NCBI GenBank assembly: GCA_035995885.1 | Contig: DASYKC010000156.1 | Span: forward strand, 1-64,000 | DNA: 64,000 nt | Direction of reading: 5' to 3' | DNA from: Schlegelella_A sp035995885 | GTDB lineage: Bacteria > Pseudomonadota > Gammaproteobacteria > Burkholderiales > Burkholderiaceae_C | Part shown: in pieces, positions 27,173 to 35,017 of the stretch | How positions within the stretch are numbered: position 1 is the first letter of the stretch | How the letters are laid out: every line of letters starts with the position of its first letter | Notes under the pieces: model-generated | What the model saw: the letters and a program-made list of their open reading frames with translations, nothing else | Told to the model about the DNA's origin: nothing | The model's database searches: none | Program-made: the position numbers and the translations under genes

Positions 27173-28423
27173 TCAGACGGCTTCGGCCCGGTGCAGCGCC
27201 GCGATCTTGTCCTTGCTGTAGCCCAGCTGCGCCAACACCTCGTCGGTGTGCTCGCCCAGCAGCGGCGAGCCGGTGATCTCGGGCTTCAGGTCGGAAAACT
27301 TGATCGGGCTGCCGACCGTGAGATAGCTGCCGCGCTCCTTGTGCGGCACTTCGACGATCGTGCCGCTGGCCCGCAGCGACGGGTCGTTGGCGAGCTCCTT
27401 CATCGTCAGGACCGGCGCGCACGGGATGTCGAACTTGCGCAGGATGTCGACGGCCTCGAACTTGGTCTTGTCCGCCAGCCAGGTCTCGATCGTCGCGAAG
27501 ATGTCCATGATGTGCGGCTGACGCGCCTTGGCGGTGGTGTAGGCCGGGTCGGTCTTCCATTCCGGCTTGCCGATCGCATCGCAGATCGGCGCCCACGCGT
27601 GGCCCTGCACCGTGAAGTAGATGTAGGCGTTCGGATCGGTCTCCCAACCCTTGCACTTGAGCACCCAGCCCGGCTGGCCGCCGCCGCCGGCGTTGCCGCC
27701 GCGCGGCACGACGTCGGAGAACGTGCCGTGCGGATACTGCGGGTACTCCTCCAGGTAGCCGAGGCGATCGAGGCGCAGCTGGTCGCGCATCTTGACCCGG
27801 CACAGGTTCAGGACGCTGTCCTGCATCGACACCGCGACCTTCTGGCCCTTGCCGGTCTGCTGGCGGCCGATGATCGCGGTAAGGATGCCGATCGCCAGGT
27901 GCATGCCGGTGTTGCTGTCGCCGAGGGCGGCCGCGCTGATGGTCGGCGGGCCGTCCCACCAGCCGGTGGTCGAGGCCGAGCCGCCGGCGCATTGGGCGAC
28001 GTTCTCGTAGACCTTCAGGTCCTGGTAGTGGTGGCCGTCGCTGAAGCCCTTGACCGATGCGACGATCAGCTTCGGGTTGAGCTCGTTGATGCGGTCCCAC
28101 GAGAATCCCATCCGGTCGAGCGCGCCCGGGCCGAAGTTCTCGACCAGCACGTCGGACTGACGGATCAGCGTCTCCAGCACTTCCTTGCCTTCGGGCTTCT
28201 TGGTGTCGAGCGTCAGCGAGCGCTTGTTGCTGTTGAGCATCGTGAAATACAGCGCGTCGACATTCGGGATGTCGCGCAGCTGGGTGCGCGTGACGTCGCC
28301 CGAGCCCGGACGCTCGACCTTGATGACGTCGGCGCCGAACCAGGCCAGCATCTGCGTGCAGGCCGGGCCGGCCTGCACGTGCGTGAAGTCGATGATCTTG
28401 ATGCCTTCGAGGGGCTTGCCCAT
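27173..28423 (-). CDS. frc: Formyl-CoA:oxalate CoA-transferase
   Basis: Frc transfers CoA from formyl-CoA to oxalate, giving oxalyl-CoA and formate. The 416-residue sequence has the family opening GIKIIDFTHVQAGPACTQMLAWFGAD, the catalytic Asp169 in LGDSNTGMH, the glycine loop GGGGQPG, and Gln48 as in E. coli YfdW. A good Shine-Dalgarno (AAGGAG) lies 7 nt before the ATG. It is 23 nt downstream of oxc, so activation and decarboxylation are co-expressed. Length matches the family. Confidence 0.96.
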   Translation of the reverse strand: MGKPLEGIKIIDFTHVQAGPACTQMLAWFGADVIKVERPGSGDVTRTQLRDIPNVDALYFTMLNSNKRSLTLDTKKPEGKEVLETLIRQSDVLVENFGPGALDRMGFSWDRINELNPKLIVASVKGFSDGHHYQDLKVYENVAQCAGGSASTTGWWDGPPTISAAALGDSNTGMHLAIGILTAIIGRQQTGKGQKVAVSMQDSVLNLCRVKMRDQLRLDRLGYLEEYPQYPHGTFSDVVPRGGNAGGGGQPGWVLKCKGWETDPNAYIYFTVQGHAWAPICDAIGKPEWKTDPAYTTAKARQPHIMDIFATIETWLADKTKFEAVDILRKFDIPCAPVLTMKELANDPSLRASGTIVEVPHKERGSYLTVGSPIKFSDLKPEITGSPLLGEHTDEVLAQLGYSKDKIAALHRAEAV

Positions 28424-28446
28424 TTGATACTCCTTGGTTGCCTGGA

Positions 28447-30162
28447 TTATTTCTTCTTCGCCGCGCTCTGCGGGTTGAGATTCGTCAAGCGGCCGCTTTC
28501 GGTGCCCGCGGCCTCGTCGATGACCGCGTTGATGAGCGTCGGCTTGCCCGATGCGATCGCTTCGGTCAGCGCCTTCGTCAGCTCCGCCGGCGTCGTCGCG
28601 TGGTAGCCGACGCCGCCGAAGGCCTCGATCAGCTTGTCGTAGCGCGCTCCCTTGACGAACACCGTGGGCGCGACATCCTTGCCGCCGGTCGGGTTCACGT
28701 CGGTGCCGCGATAGACGCCGTTGTTGTTGAAGACGATGGTGCAGACCGGAAGGTCGTAGCGGCAGATGGTCTCGAGCTCCATGCCGCTGAAGCCGAACGC
28801 GCTGTCGCCTTCGATGGCGACGACCGGCTTGCCGCTGGTGACTGCGGCGCCGATGGCGTAGCCCATGCCGATGCCCATGATCCCCCACGTTCCCGAATCG
28901 AACCGCTTGCGCGGCTGGTACATGTCGATGATGCTGCGCGCGAAGTCGAGCGTGTTGGCGCCTTCGTTGACGATGTTGATGTCCGGCCGCTCCTTGAGCA
29001 CGTCGCGGATCGATCGCAAGGCGCTGTGAAAGTTCATCGGCGAAGGATTCTGGGCGAGCGTCGCCGCCATCTTCGTCAGGTTCTTGTCCTTGCGCTCGGC
29101 GATCGCGCCGAGCCACTCCGCACCGGGCTTGGCGAAGCCCGAATCGATGCCTGCCAGCAGCGCCGAAACGCAGGAGCCGATGTCGCCGATCACCGGGGCG
29201 GCGATAGCGACGTTGCTGTCCGCCTCGGTCGGCGAGATATCGATCTGGATGAACTGCTTGGGCGTCGGCGCGCCCCAGGTCTTGCCCTTGCCGTGCGACA
29301 GCAGCCAGTTCAGCCGGGCGCCGACCAGCACGACGACATCGGCCTCGGCGAGAACGAACGAGCGTGCGGCCGAAGCCGACTGCGGATGGTTGTCCGGCAG
29401 CAGGCCCTTGGCCATCGACATCGGCAGGTAGGGGATCCCGGTCTTCTCCACGAACGCGCGGATGTCGGCATCGGCCTGGGCGTAGGCGGCACCCTTGCCG
29501 AGCAGGATGAGCGGGCGCTTGGCGCCCTTGAGCACGTCGAGCGCGCGCTCGACCGAATCGGCCGCGGGAATCTGCCGCGGCGCGGCGTCGACCACGCGCA
29601 CCAGGGATTTCCTGCCGTGCTCGGCGTCGAGCGTCTGGGCGAGCAGCTTCGCCGGCAGGTCGAGATAGACGCCCCCCGGACGGCCGGAGACGGCGGCGCG
29701 AATCGCCCGTGCCACGCCGATGCCGATGTCTTCGGCATTGAGCACGCGATACGCCGCCTTGGCGTACGGTCGCGCGGCGTTCAGCTGATCCATTTCCTCG
29801 TAGTCGCCCTGCTGGAGGTCGACGATCTCGCGCTCGCTCGAGCCGCTGATCAGGATCATCGGGAAGCAGTTGACGGTCGCATTGGCGAGCGCCACCAGGC
29901 CGTTCAGGAAGCCCGGGGCCGACACGGTCAGACAGATGCCCGGCTTCTGGGTCATGTATCCAGCGATCGCGGCGGCATTGCCCGCGTGTTGCTCATGGCG
30001 AAAGCCGATGAAGCGCATTCCTTCGGCCTGCGCCAGGCGCGCCAGGTCGGTGATGGGAATGCCGACCAGACCGAAGATCGTGTCGATGTCGTTGTGCTTG
30101 AGCGCGTCGACGACGAGATGGAATCCGTCGGTCGTCTCTCGTGATTGCGAGTCGTTCGTCAT
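28447..30162 (-). CDS. oxc: Oxalyl-CoA decarboxylase
   Basis: Oxc decarboxylates oxalyl-CoA to formyl-CoA using ThDP. The 571-residue protein has the catalytic Glu57 in GFRHEQHAGNAAAIAGY, SAPGFLNGL, and the ThDP/Mg motif GDSAFGFSGMELETI with downstream NNNGVYRGTD. The start at 30162 (MTNDSQSRETTDGFHL) is preferred over the open upstream frame. It is the first gene of oxc-frc-PAS-frc2-fdsB-fdsA and is divergent from the Crp/Fnr regulator, with an Fnr-like operator between them. Confidence 0.97.
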   Translation of the reverse strand: MTNDSQSRETTDGFHLVVDALKHNDIDTIFGLVGIPITDLARLAQAEGMRFIGFRHEQHAGNAAAIAGYMTQKPGICLTVSAPGFLNGLVALANATVNCFPMILISGSSEREIVDLQQGDYEEMDQLNAARPYAKAAYRVLNAEDIGIGVARAIRAAVSGRPGGVYLDLPAKLLAQTLDAEHGRKSLVRVVDAAPRQIPAADSVERALDVLKGAKRPLILLGKGAAYAQADADIRAFVEKTGIPYLPMSMAKGLLPDNHPQSASAARSFVLAEADVVVLVGARLNWLLSHGKGKTWGAPTPKQFIQIDISPTEADSNVAIAAPVIGDIGSCVSALLAGIDSGFAKPGAEWLGAIAERKDKNLTKMAATLAQNPSPMNFHSALRSIRDVLKERPDINIVNEGANTLDFARSIIDMYQPRKRFDSGTWGIMGIGMGYAIGAAVTSGKPVVAIEGDSAFGFSGMELETICRYDLPVCTIVFNNNGVYRGTDVNPTGGKDVAPTVFVKGARYDKLIEAFGGVGYHATTPAELTKALTEAIASGKPTLINAVIDEAAGTESGRLTNLNPQSAAKKK

Positions 30163-30274
30163 TTGAGTTGCATCTCCATTTTGACCGCTAGGCAGGCCGC
30201 TTGGCGGCGGCTGGTCGCGGCGCCCTGACCGGGCATTGCCACTCCCGCCGGCCTCGCGGGTAAGCGCTCGCGGT

Positions 30275-30280
30275 ATCATC
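30275..30280 (-). promoter_or_regulatory. oxc: Possible oxc -10 box
   Basis: On the minus strand GATGAT (4 of 6 to TATAAT) would place the transcription start near 30268. That puts the centre of the TTGAC-N4-GTCAA palindrome (30309.5) about 41.5 bp upstream, the classic spacing for activation by Fnr/Crp-type proteins. The fit is notable, but the -10 is weak on its own. Confidence 0.4.
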
Positions 30281-30302
30281 AAATCGACCCCGGTTTTGCC
30301 CA

Positions 30303-30316
30303 TTGACCGCCGTCAA
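30303..30316. promoter_or_regulatory. Fnr/Crp-type operator between oxc and its regulator
   Basis: TTGAC-CGCC-GTCAA is a perfect inverted repeat with the 4-bp spacing of Fnr boxes (consensus TTGAT-N4-ATCAA). It lies in the divergent gap of oxc and the Crp/Fnr gene, with a further TTGACC half-site at 30327-30332. The regulator has the Glu-x-x-Ser-Arg recognition helix that reads TTGA half-sites in Fnr. Confidence 0.68.
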
Positions 30317-30382
30317 TTTTCGCGAATTGACCTTGCGGAAACGATCGGCTGCACGCCACGCTCTTCGGTGCCTAAAAATCCC

Positions 30383-30991
30383 ATGACGACGCTCTCGGAT
30401 CATCCCGAGAGGAATGTGATTCGCTTGCAGCTCAAGCAGAACGTGGCGTTGCAGGGCCTCGACGACGAGGATCGCGCCGAGCTCGAGCCGCACCTCGTCG
30501 TCGTCGACGGCCACAAGGGCGACTTCCTGCTTTATCAGGGCGTGCGCGAGATGGAGCAGTACTTCATCCTCGACGGCATCCTGAAGCGCGTCGTCTCGAA
30601 CCGGGAGGGCAAGGAAATGATCCTGCGCTTCGCCGACGAGCGCGACATGGAGACGAGCTACGCGGCGTGGCGCCTCGGCACGCCGACGCCCTACGGCATC
30701 GTCTGTGTCACGAAGAGCCGGGTCGCGCGAATGCCCCTGGAGCAGTGGGCGGCGTTTCTCGAGAAGCGTGGCGAAGCGAAGAAGGCGTTCGAGTACTGCG
30801 TCATGCAGGTCATGAGCGAGATCATGGCGCATACGATCACGCTTCATCTGCTCGACGCGCCCGGCCGCCTGCATCGGTTTCTCCGCAAGCATCCCGAGCT
30901 CGTGGATCGAATCCCCGGCAAGGAGCTGGCCACCTACCTGAACCTCTCGGCCGAGACGCTGAGCCGGCTGAGGCACAGCGACAAGGTGTGA
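30383..30991 (+). CDS. Crp/Fnr-family regulator of the oxalate genes, short form
   Basis: The 202-residue protein has a cyclic-nucleotide-binding-like beta-barrel (about residues 25-120), a long dimer helix, and a helix-turn-helix ending in the recognition helix LSAETLSRLRH (Glu191, Ser194, Arg195, as in Fnr). It stops seven residues after Arg195 and so lacks the usual beta-wing. There is no N-terminal cysteine cluster, so it is not an oxygen-sensing Fe-S Fnr; its ligand is unknown. The start is ATG 30383, with a GTG five codons upstream also possible. It is divergent from oxc; autoregulation is likely. Confidence 0.87.
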   Translation: MTTLSDHPERNVIRLQLKQNVALQGLDDEDRAELEPHLVVVDGHKGDFLLYQGVREMEQYFILDGILKRVVSNREGKEMILRFADERDMETSYAAWRLGTPTPYGIVCVTKSRVARMPLEQWAAFLEKRGEAKKAFEYCVMQVMSEIMAHTITLHLLDAPGRLHRFLRKHPELVDRIPGKELATYLNLSAETLSRLRHSDKV

Positions 30992-31065
30992 CCGGCCCGC
31001 GGCCGCTCGGCTGACGCTCGCCGGCGAGGCGTCCCACCGGCGGCCGGGACAGCCGCGCGCCATGG

Positions 31066-32370
31066 CTATCCCGCCGCCCGGCTCATGTGCGCGCGCCGCA
31101 TCGGCCGCAAGACGAACCACGCCATCAGCGCCGCGACGGCGTTCATGATGCTGGCGACGATGAACACCGTGTGCCAGCTGCCGGTGGTCGCTGCCAATAC
31201 GCTCGACAACGGCACAAGCAGCGACGCGGTGCCCTTGGCGGTGTAGAGCAGTCCCGCGTTGGCCGCCGCGTACTTCGAGCCGAAAGTGTCGGCGCAGGTG
31301 GACGGGAACAGACTGTAGATTTCGCCCCACGCGAAGAAGACCAGGCCCGTGAGAACCACGAAGGCGACCGGGTTCTGGCCGAACTGGTAGAGCATCAGTA
31401 TGCCGGCCGCTTCGAGCGCGAAGGCGATGAACATCGTCTGCTCGCGACCGATCTGATCGGAGACCCAACCGAAAAACGGCCGCGTGATTCCGTTCAGGAC
31501 GCGGTCGATCGCCAGCGCGAACGTCAATGCCGGCAGGACCAGGCCCATGATGTTCACCGGGACGTCGCCGATCTTGAAGTCCTTGGCGATCGGTCCGAGC
31601 TGCGCAGTGGCCATGAGGCCGCCTGCCGCAACCATCACGAACATGACGTACATCACCCAGAAGACCGGATTGCGCAGCACCTCGGTCGGACTGTAGTCAC
31701 GCTTGGTCTGCTGGACGTGGACGACCGTCGCCGATTTCGCGGGCTGCGCCGGCGCCCGGGTGAGAAACCAGGAGATCAGGAACACGACCACGCCCTGACC
31801 GATGCCGAAATAGAAGAAGGCGGCCTCGTAGCCATTGGACTTGATGAACGCCGAGATCGGAATGATCGTCAGCGCCGAGCCCGCGCCGAAGCCGGCGGCG
31901 GTGAGGCCGGCGGCGAGGCCGCGGCGATCGGGGAACCACTTCAACGCATTGCCGACGCAGGTGCCGTAGACCGCGCCGGCGCCGATGCCGCCGACCGCGG
32001 CGGCGATGTAGAGCATCGTCAGCGAATCCGCGTAGGAGTTCAACACCCAGCCAAGCCCGCACAGGATGCCGCCGACGAGCACGACGGGGCGCGGACCGAA
32101 GCGATCGACGAGGTATCCCTCGATCGGCACCAGCCAGGTCTCGGTCAACACGAAGATCGTGAATGCCACCTGAATCGCGGCGCGGCTCCAGCCGTGCCTG
32201 TCGGCGATCGGATTGACGAACAAGGTCCAGCCGTACTGCAGGTTGGCGATCATCGCCATGCAGACGATGCCCATCAACAGCTGGCCCCATCGATAGAGCG
32301 GATGCCGGGCGATGGCGGGGGACTGACTGCTGCCGCCCAGGGGGGCGGTCGCGCCGATTGCGTGATCCAT
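31066..32370 (-). CDS. oxlT: Oxalate/formate antiporter OxlT
   Basis: This major facilitator of about 434 residues and 12 transmembrane helices exchanges extracellular oxalate for intracellular formate. OxlT features include the opening LYRWGQLLMGIVCMAMIANLQYGWTLF, the arginine in NGITRPFFGWVSD and the substrate-binding lysine in YTAKGTASLL, which correspond to Arg272 and Lys355 of the Oxalobacter protein. The ATG at 32370 has AAGGAG in front and is preferred over the one at 32415. An Fnr-like operator lies about 146 bp upstream. It is transcribed toward the regulator gene. Confidence 0.94.
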   Translation of the reverse strand: MDHAIGATAPLGGSSQSPAIARHPLYRWGQLLMGIVCMAMIANLQYGWTLFVNPIADRHGWSRAAIQVAFTIFVLTETWLVPIEGYLVDRFGPRPVVLVGGILCGLGWVLNSYADSLTMLYIAAAVGGIGAGAVYGTCVGNALKWFPDRRGLAAGLTAAGFGAGSALTIIPISAFIKSNGYEAAFFYFGIGQGVVVFLISWFLTRAPAQPAKSATVVHVQQTKRDYSPTEVLRNPVFWVMYVMFVMVAAGGLMATAQLGPIAKDFKIGDVPVNIMGLVLPALTFALAIDRVLNGITRPFFGWVSDQIGREQTMFIAFALEAAGILMLYQFGQNPVAFVVLTGLVFFAWGEIYSLFPSTCADTFGSKYAAANAGLLYTAKGTASLLVPLSSVLAATTGSWHTVFIVASIMNAVAALMAWFVLRPMRRAHMSRAAG

Positions 32371-32415
32371 GGCGATGGTCTCCTTGGCACTCCCGGCAGA
32401 GCCATGAACGCTCAT

Positions 32416-32732
32416 GGGTCTCGGGTGCTACGTTGTTTGGTCTTTGCCGTCGACGAAGGGGCACTCGACGTGACTCGAAGGGATTTCAATGTCGTCCGCC
32501 CGGGCGAGAAATCTCTTGACCGGAATCAACTTCGACAAAATGAGAAGCCCACTAATGGTTCGCCCTAGTACGGTGGCGGGAATGGCAAACGCTTCCGGGT
32601 CGGACAGTCCCGCGCTCGGCGCAGGTCGCTGGCAACAGCATGCCGGATTCGACTCCGGGATGAAATACCTCGACGGCGCCGCGGAATAAGCGAAGCCCAT
32701 TTCGCCGCGCTCAGCAGATCGACGCGAGCCGA
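32416..32732. other. Gene-free stretch upstream of oxlT
   Basis: About 317 bp between oxlT and tRNA-Thr. Apart from the Fnr-like site at 32516-32529 I see no supported gene. A 66-codon plus-strand frame (32489-32689) has no convincing Shine-Dalgarno or familiar sequence. Composition is less G+C-rich around 32500-32580. Confidence 0.6.
32516..32529. promoter_or_regulatory. Fnr/Crp-type operator upstream of oxlT
   Basis: TTGAC-CGGA-ATCAA has the same spacing and left half as the site beside oxc, and its right half matches the Fnr consensus exactly. It lies upstream of oxlT, centred at 32522.5. A -41.5 arrangement would need a start near 32481, where only a weak -10 (GACATT) exists. Two such sites at the two oxalate transcription units support one regulon. 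Confidence 0.6.
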
Positions 32733-32808
32733 TGGTGCCGGCTGTCCGAATCGAACGGACGACCTTCCGCTTACAAGGCGGGTGCTCTACCAACTGAGCT
32801 AAGCCGGC
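32733..32808 (-). tRNA. tRNA-Thr (UGU anticodon)
   Basis: The minus strand folds as a complete tRNA of 76 nt including an encoded CCA (32733-32735). The acceptor stem GCCGGCT pairs with AGCCGGC, the D-arm is AGCTCAGTTGGTAGAGC, the anticodon stem CCGCC/GGCGG-type encloses CTTGTAA with anticodon TGT (reads ACA, Thr), and the T-arm has GTTCGATTC. A -10-like TATACT at 32849-32854 (minus) could be its own promoter. It follows sspB on the same strand. Confidence 0.96.
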
Positions 32809-32913
32809 CGGGGCGACGCATCGCCGAGCGAGCGCCGGGCCGCGCGGCAGTATAGGTGCGGGTCGGCGCCGGTCGCGCCGCGCCGGGCGCGCAAAACGCG
32901 CCGAAGCCTCTGC

Positions 32914-33474
32914 CTACTTCACGCGCTTGAGCGACGGCCGCTTCGGGGTCGGCGGCACGCTCGGCGGCGGCGGCTCGGACGGCGGCTCCGGGTTCGATCG
33001 CGGGCTCGGGCTGAGCGTCAGCGCGGTTCCGCCCTTGCGACCGCCGGCGCCAGTAGGACCGGCGAGGCGCGGCCCGCGCGCTGACGCACCCGGGCTCTCC
33101 GGCTTGCCGGCGTCCGCGGCATCGCTGCCGGCGGCATCGCTCGGCATCGGGAACGCCATGCCCTGGCCGTTCTCGCGCGCGTAGATCGCGATGACGTGGT
33201 CGATCGGCACGGCGATCTCGCGCGACGTGCCGCCGAAGCGCGCCTTGAACTCGATCAGCTCGTTGCCGAGCTTGAGGGCGCTGGTCGCCTCGAAGCCGAC
33301 GTTGAGGACGATCTCGTTGTTCTTGACGTATTCCTTGGGCACCTGCACGTGATCGTCGACGAAGACGGCGATGTAGGGCGTGAAGCCGTTGTCGGTGCAC
33401 CAGTCGTGCAGGGCCCGGATCAAGTAGGGCCGCGTCGACGTGCCGGCCGTGGCGGGAGCGATCGGCGACGTCAT
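32914..33474 (-). CDS. sspB: ClpXP adaptor SspB
   Basis: SspB delivers ssrA-tagged proteins to ClpXP. The 186-residue protein has the SspB substrate-binding fold in the first 110 residues (RPYLIRALHDWCTDNGFTPYI, NEIVLNVGFEATSALKLGN, ARFGG, IPIDHV-like segment PIDHVIAIYARENGQGM). A long proline- and glycine-rich flexible linker ends in SLKRVK, resembling the ClpX-binding tail of E. coli SspB (LRVVK). It follows sspA directly, as in most proteobacteria. Confidence 0.95.
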   Translation of the reverse strand: MTSPIAPATAGTSTRPYLIRALHDWCTDNGFTPYIAVFVDDHVQVPKEYVKNNEIVLNVGFEATSALKLGNELIEFKARFGGTSREIAVPIDHVIAIYARENGQGMAFPMPSDAAGSDAADAGKPESPGASARGPRLAGPTGAGGRKGGTALTLSPSPRSNPEPPSEPPPPSVPPTPKRPSLKRVK

Positions 33475-33503
33475 GGCTGGCGTTCGGTCGGGTCGCGGCG
33501 CGC

Positions 33504-34115
33504 TTACTTGCGCATCACCTTCTCGGACGGCGTCAGCGCCTCGATGTAGGCCGGCCGCGAGAAGATCCGCTCGGCGTACTTGAGGAGCGGCACCGCGTTC
33601 TTCGACATGTCGATGCCGTAGTAGTCGAGCCGCCAGAGCAGCGGCGCGATCGCCACGTCGAGCATCGAGAAGTCGTCGCCCAGCATGTACTTGTTCTTGA
33701 GGAAGATCGGCGCGAGCTGGGTCAGGCGGTCGCGGATCTGCGAGCGCGCCTTCTCGAGCTGCTTGTCGGTCCCCTTGACGCCGCGGCCCTCGAGGACGTT
33801 GACGTGGGCGAACAGCTCCTTCTCGAAATTGAAGAGGAAGAGCCGCACCCGCGCGCGCGCCACCGGGTCGCCCGGCATCAGCTGCGGATGGGGGAAGCGC
33901 TCGTCGATGTACTCGTTGATGATGTGCGACTCGTACAGGATGAGGTCGCGCTCGACCAGGATCGGCACCTCGTTGTACGGATTCATCAGCGCGATGTCTT
34001 CGGGCTTGGCGAATAGGTCGACGTCGCGGATCTCGAAGTCCATGCCCTTTTCGAAGAGCACGAAGCGGCAGCGGTGCGAGTAAGGGTCGGTGGTTCCGGA
34101 ATAGAGCACCATCAT
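33504..34115 (-). CDS. sspA: Stringent starvation protein A
   Basis: The 203-residue GST-fold protein associates with RNA polymerase in enterobacteria and supports stress survival. The N-terminal thioredoxin-like domain (YSGTTDPYSHRCRFVLFEKGMDF, NPYNEVPILVERDLILYES) and helical C-domain (FSMLDVAIAPLLWRLDYYGI) match SspA. The PHP surface motif seen in E. coli is represented by RFPHPQLMPGD. GGAG precedes the ATG. It lies between petC and sspB, the standard betaproteobacterial arrangement. Confidence 0.95.
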   Translation of the reverse strand: MMVLYSGTTDPYSHRCRFVLFEKGMDFEIRDVDLFAKPEDIALMNPYNEVPILVERDLILYESHIINEYIDERFPHPQLMPGDPVARARVRLFLFNFEKELFAHVNVLEGRGVKGTDKQLEKARSQIRDRLTQLAPIFLKNKYMLGDDFSMLDVAIAPLLWRLDYYGIDMSKNAVPLLKYAERIFSRPAYIEALTPSEKVMRK

Positions 34116-34138
34116 GATCGGGATCTCCAGGATCTTTG

Positions 34139-34208
34139 AAAAAAGCGGAAGGCGAAGCGGGCGCGGCGCCGGCTTCGCCTGCAGAACGCGCCGCCTCGCG
34201 AGGCGGCG
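34139..34208 (-). terminator. Terminator region after petC
   Basis: Just after the petC stop lies a perfect 20-bp palindrome (34189-34208, CGCCGCCTCG/CGAGGCGGCG). It is followed on the minus strand by a hairpin with stem GGCGAAGC/GCTTCGCC (34151-34179) and, six bases later, a run of six T residues (34144 to 34139). This should end the petABC transcript before sspA. Confidence 0.6.
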
Positions 34209-34214
34209 TCAGGC

Positions 34215-34994
34215 CTAGTTGACGCTTCTCCAGTACACCGCGCTGAGGCGCCAGGTGATCAGCACGAGCAAGCCGAGGTACAGGAGAACGCCGACGCCGA
34301 TGCGCACCCGCGTTCCCTGGGTCGGCTCGCCCATCCATTGCAGGTACGCGACCAGGTCGGCGACCGCCTCGTCGTACTGGTGCTCGTCGAGCGTGCCCGG
34401 CGTGATCTGCTCGAAGCCGTCGAAGCGGTGCGTCGTCTTGCCCTCCTCGTGCGGATCCTTGACCTCGACGAACTTGGCGCGCCGCTCGCCCTGCAGCTGC
34501 CAGAGCGCGTGCGGCATGGCGATGTCGGGAAAGGCCAGGTTGTTCCAGCCGGTCGGCCTGGTGTCGTCGCGATAGAAGGTGCGCCAGAGCGTGTAGAGAT
34601 AGTCGGCGCCGCTGCCCTTACCGACCTCGGCGCGCGAGCGCGCGATCACCGAGAGATCGGGCGGCGCGGCGCCGAACCAGTCTTTCGCCTGGCGCGGGTC
34701 GAGCGTGGTCTTCATCGTGTCGCCGACCTTGTCGGTCGCGAACAGCAGGTTCTTCTTGATCTCGTCGTCGGTCAGGCCGATGTCGTGCAGGCGGTTGTAG
34801 CGCATGTACGCGGCCGAGTGGCAGTTCAGGCAGTAGTTCGTGAAAATGCGGGCGCCGTTCTGCAGCGCCGCCATGTCGGTCATCTTCGCGCGCGGGAACG
34901 TATCCCAGGGGTAGCCGCCCTCGTTGGCCGACGCCGGCGCGAGCGGCAGCACGAAGCCGAGGACGAGCAGCAGGCTGAGCAGGAGTTTCTTCAT
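34215..34994 (-). CDS. petC: Cytochrome c1 of the bc1 complex
   Basis: This 259-residue membrane-anchored cytochrome passes electrons from the Rieske protein to soluble cytochromes. It has a Sec signal (LLLSLLLVLGFVLPLAPASANE), the haem site CLNCH with NGARIFTNY before it, the axial-Met region in the C-terminal half (FPDIAMPHALW), and a C-terminal anchor (VLLYLGLLVLITWRLSAVYW). It is third in petA-petB-petC, 23 nt after petB. Confidence 0.95.
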   Translation of the reverse strand: MKKLLLSLLLVLGFVLPLAPASANEGGYPWDTFPRAKMTDMAALQNGARIFTNYCLNCHSAAYMRYNRLHDIGLTDDEIKKNLLFATDKVGDTMKTTLDPRQAKDWFGAAPPDLSVIARSRAEVGKGSGADYLYTLWRTFYRDDTRPTGWNNLAFPDIAMPHALWQLQGERRAKFVEVKDPHEEGKTTHRFDGFEQITPGTLDEHQYDEAVADLVAYLQWMGEPTQGTRVRIGVGVLLYLGLLVLITWRLSAVYWRSVN

Positions 34995-35017
34995 CGTTGG
35001 GGCTCGGGCTGCGGCGG

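Noticed and set aside
27153..28100. Upstream extension of the PAS frame across frc
   Set aside because: It is an out-of-frame shadow of the CoA-transferase; the PAS domain alone is recognisable.
32489..32689. 66-codon plus-strand ORF upstream of oxlT
   Set aside because: No Shine-Dalgarno or recognisable sequence, and it overlaps the Fnr-like site and promoter region.
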